In this document: positions 61,972-64,000 of the stretch, piece by piece
Layout of the letters: every line of letters starts with the position of its first letter
How positions within the stretch are numbered: position 1 is the stretch's first letter
Origin: Tetracentron sinense
Lineage: Eukaryota; Streptophyta; Magnoliopsida; Trochodendrales; Trochodendraceae
Reading direction: 5' to 3'
DNA: 64,000 bases
Assembly: GCA_015143295.1 (NCBI GenBank)
Contig: CM026551.1
Coordinates: 46,674,034-46,738,033, forward strand
Made by a program: the position numbers and the translations under genes
Notes under the pieces: generated by a model
Database searches by the model: none
Told to the model about the DNA's origin: nothing
The model's input: the letters and a program-made list of their open reading frames with translations, nothing else

Positions 61972-62271
61972 TAGTGTTGGACTCAAAATTTGAAGGGAAA
62001 CAGTTATACATCTAATGTCCAAATTCTAATTCTGAATTCTTATGGGTCTAAACACTCTAAAGTTGAGGGTATGTGTTGACATCCTGCTTTGAATGTTGCG
62101 AACAACGGAAGGTCCAAATCGGACTTGGACTGTGGGGCTCGAGGCCCAATTTTTTTTTGTCACTGTTTGTTGTGTTAGGCAATGGAAGAATCCATTGGCC
62201 CGGTAGGTTTCTAAATGGGATCGTTGGTGGGGCGTAAAACCCAACTGTTTGCAATTTTTGCCTGACTAAGT
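61972..62271. other. Short unassigned spacer between two LTR elements
   Basis: No gene or recognisable repeat end. GGGGCGTAAAACCC near 62230 may be an older LTR fragment. Confidence 0.35.
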
Positions 62272-63667
62272 TGTTAGCCTCAAGGTTACAACTCCAAGTA
62301 CCCTTAAATGTTTCGATGATAACACAATAATGACATGAATCTTGATATATTAATATTTTCTTTGAGTATGTAAAATTTCAGCAAAAGCAGTACATGTCAA
62401 ATCAAATTTCAAGATACAAAGAATTGAAGAGCATAAGTCATCAAGGTCAAAGTTAAAGACTAATTCTTCTAAGAAGCACCAAAAGCTCAAAGTCAATGCA
62501 GGAAGATCTATCACGGGTAAAGCTTCTTAAATTCAAGATTGAAGATCATTTTTCATGAAGACTAGTGTCGAAGTTAAAGTGTCTAGGACCTTGTAAAGAA
62601 CTCAAGTTATTGGAAAAGAATTGCTCATAGAATACCTAGATAGACCCTAGGTGATCTAGTATAACTTGGACATCATTCTTGGACCCTAAAAATGACTAAA
62701 ATATTATCTAATTGCCTAAGGGACCTAGCATGATTCCCATCTTTGTGGTCTCATTACGATGAGTTTATTGAAAAATTTCAGTGTACTCGTCGACGAGTAC
62801 AAGAGACTTATCGACGAGTGGGTGATAGGAAAATGAAGCAATTGCTTCTGTCTCCACTCAACGATGACTCAAGCCAAATTCCTTCTCACTCGTTGATGAG
62901 TGCCTGTGGGAAAAACCTATAACTGCTATTTTTAAACGGGTAGTTCGCATTCAATGCTACTCCCAACGGCTATATTGATTGCCCAACTATAAATAGAGCT
63001 GATTTATGATAAAAAATATAATATATTAAGGATTCCAATCACTGTTCTATTGCTTATTCATCACTCACTAACTCTTAGCAATCAATACTCTATTTTCTAT
63101 TGATTATTTAGAATCCCAATCCCTTTCTTTTTGAGCATTCAATTCCAATCAATTTTGAGAGATTGTTAACTTTGCATTCAATTCTTATCTAGCCCAATTA
63201 AGGAACTTTCAATTCGGATTATAAATCCACAAATCTTTGTTTTTATTGAAAGTCAAGAATTAAGGATTCTTGCACCCTGTTAAGAAGTGAGTCTTCTTGT
63301 ATCCAAGAGAGAGTCTCTCTTGAAGAGGTTACTCCTTAGCCTGTAAAAGGATTGTTAAAGGTTCTTCTTGATCTTGGAAAATGATTGTAAGGCTTGCTCT
63401 CTGCTAGAAAAGAAGAGTACGATTAGTGAACCGTTTGAAAATCCTTGAAGCGAGAAAGCTTAAAGGTGGGGATGTAGGCAAGTTGCTGAACCCCGATAAT
63501 ATATCTGGTGTTTGGTATCTCTATCATTCTCTTTCTTTTATTATCTCTGGATTTAGTTGGTAGTTTTTGTGATAAGTTTTAAATTCCGCAAATATCACTT
63601 AGAATAATTTTTTAATTTGCCATAAACTCTATTCACTCCCTCTTTAGGGTCCATTATATGGGCATCA
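62272..63667 (+). mobile_element. 5' LTR of a third SIRE-type Copia element
   Basis: TGTTAGCCTCAAGGTTAC to TATGGGCATCA. It is the same family as 23357-24834 read in the opposite direction, with the same outer end and same order. A perfect 18-bp palindrome GTACTCGTCGACGAGTAC (62783-62800) precedes the ACTATAAATAGAG box near 62985. Confidence 0.88.
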
Positions 63668-63668
63668 A

Positions 63669-63682
63669 TTGGTATCAAAGCC
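63669..63682 (+). other. Primer-binding site (initiator tRNA-Met type)
   Basis: TTGGTATCAAAGCC two bases after the LTR; one base (A for G) differs from the usual TGGTATCAGAGCC. Confidence 0.85.
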
Positions 63683-63727
63683 TTGTACTCTATTTTAGAT
63701 CTAACCATCTTGAGTTAAAGATCCCCT

Positions 63728-64000
63728 ATGGCAGACATATTTGGTACTACCTTAGGAGAAGGCCAATCGACCACCCAACCTCCATTATTCAATGGAGAAA
63801 ACTATAACTATTGAAAAACTAGAATGATGGTTTATTTACAAGCTCTTGACTATGACTGTTGGAAAGTCATTGTCAAAGGACCTCATCTACCACATAAAGT
63901 AGTTGATGGTATTAGAATCCCTAAAACTGAAGATGAATGGAATGAAGCAGACATTAAACTCATCCAAACAAATGCTAAGGTTATTAACAATTTGTACTGT
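63728..64000 (+). pseudogene. Copia gag, N-terminal part, runs off the window
   Basis: ATG at 63728; MADIFGTTLGEGQSTTQPPL then FNGENYNY. The usual W of YWKTR is a TGA stop (about 63813-63815). It continues LQALDYDCWKVIVKG and KTEDEWNEADIKLIQTNAK. Same family as the gag at 38428-39552. Confidence 0.85.

Overview
This is plant nuclear DNA, very probably from a eudicot. It is AT-rich, has one long intron-rich gene, and is otherwise dominated by plant mobile elements: SIRE-type Copia and Tekay/Del-type Gypsy LTR elements, a LINE, Helitrons, and hAT, PIF/Harbinger and CACTA pieces. I cannot name the species from the sequence.

The only conventional gene is an oxidosqualene cyclase (OSC, triterpene synthase) on the minus strand, 17737 down to 7466. 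It has 18 exons that I could place to the base, with the DCTAE catalytic motif in exon 10 and a MWCY motif of the beta-amyrin/lupeol synthase type in exon 6. The gene looks decayed or decaying. An apparent 10-nt deletion in exon 6 breaks the frame, exon 13 opens with an in-frame TAG, intron 9 has a GC donor, and the exon 5/6 junction is about three residues short. Two lesions could be bypassed by splice sites 3-4 nt away, so transcripts would decide whether it is dead. Its introns hold a Helitron, a hAT element, a PIF/Harbinger MITE, several foldbacks and a perfect 76-bp palindrome. A sister Helitron lies about 150 bp upstream of the ATG.

Region by region. 1-7465: intergenic repeats, including an array built around the palindrome TTAACTGTGGTTAA, and a MITE just beyond the OSC stop. 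7466-17737: OSC. 17738-23356: Helitrons and foldbacks. 23357-41090: a composite SIRE-type Copia block on the minus strand. It has flanking LTRs, two copies of the IN/RT/RNase H region, a second element's LTR and gag in the middle, a disrupted extra ORF before the 3' LTR, and a Gypsy solo LTR inserted in the integrase. 41091-43400: a diverged LTR piece, CCA-rich DNA and a CACTA terminus. 43534-46054: a 5'-truncated LINE with a 16-bp target duplication. 46055-50208: Helitron-derived repeats, minisatellites and a hAT element with target duplication. 50209-58909: Gypsy LTRs and a degenerate gag on the minus strand. 58910-61971: Gypsy integrase plus 3' LTR, plus strand. 62272-64000: the 5' LTR, primer-binding site and gag start of another Copia element, running off the window.

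No genes work together here in the sense of an operon or pathway. I saw no cytochrome P450, glycosyltransferase or acyltransferase beside the OSC, so the window does not by itself show a triterpene gene cluster. The more unusual signals are the splice-rescuable OSC lesions, CG-containing palindromes near the TATA boxes of unrelated LTR families, and a short acidic reading frame conserved inside three Gypsy LTRs.
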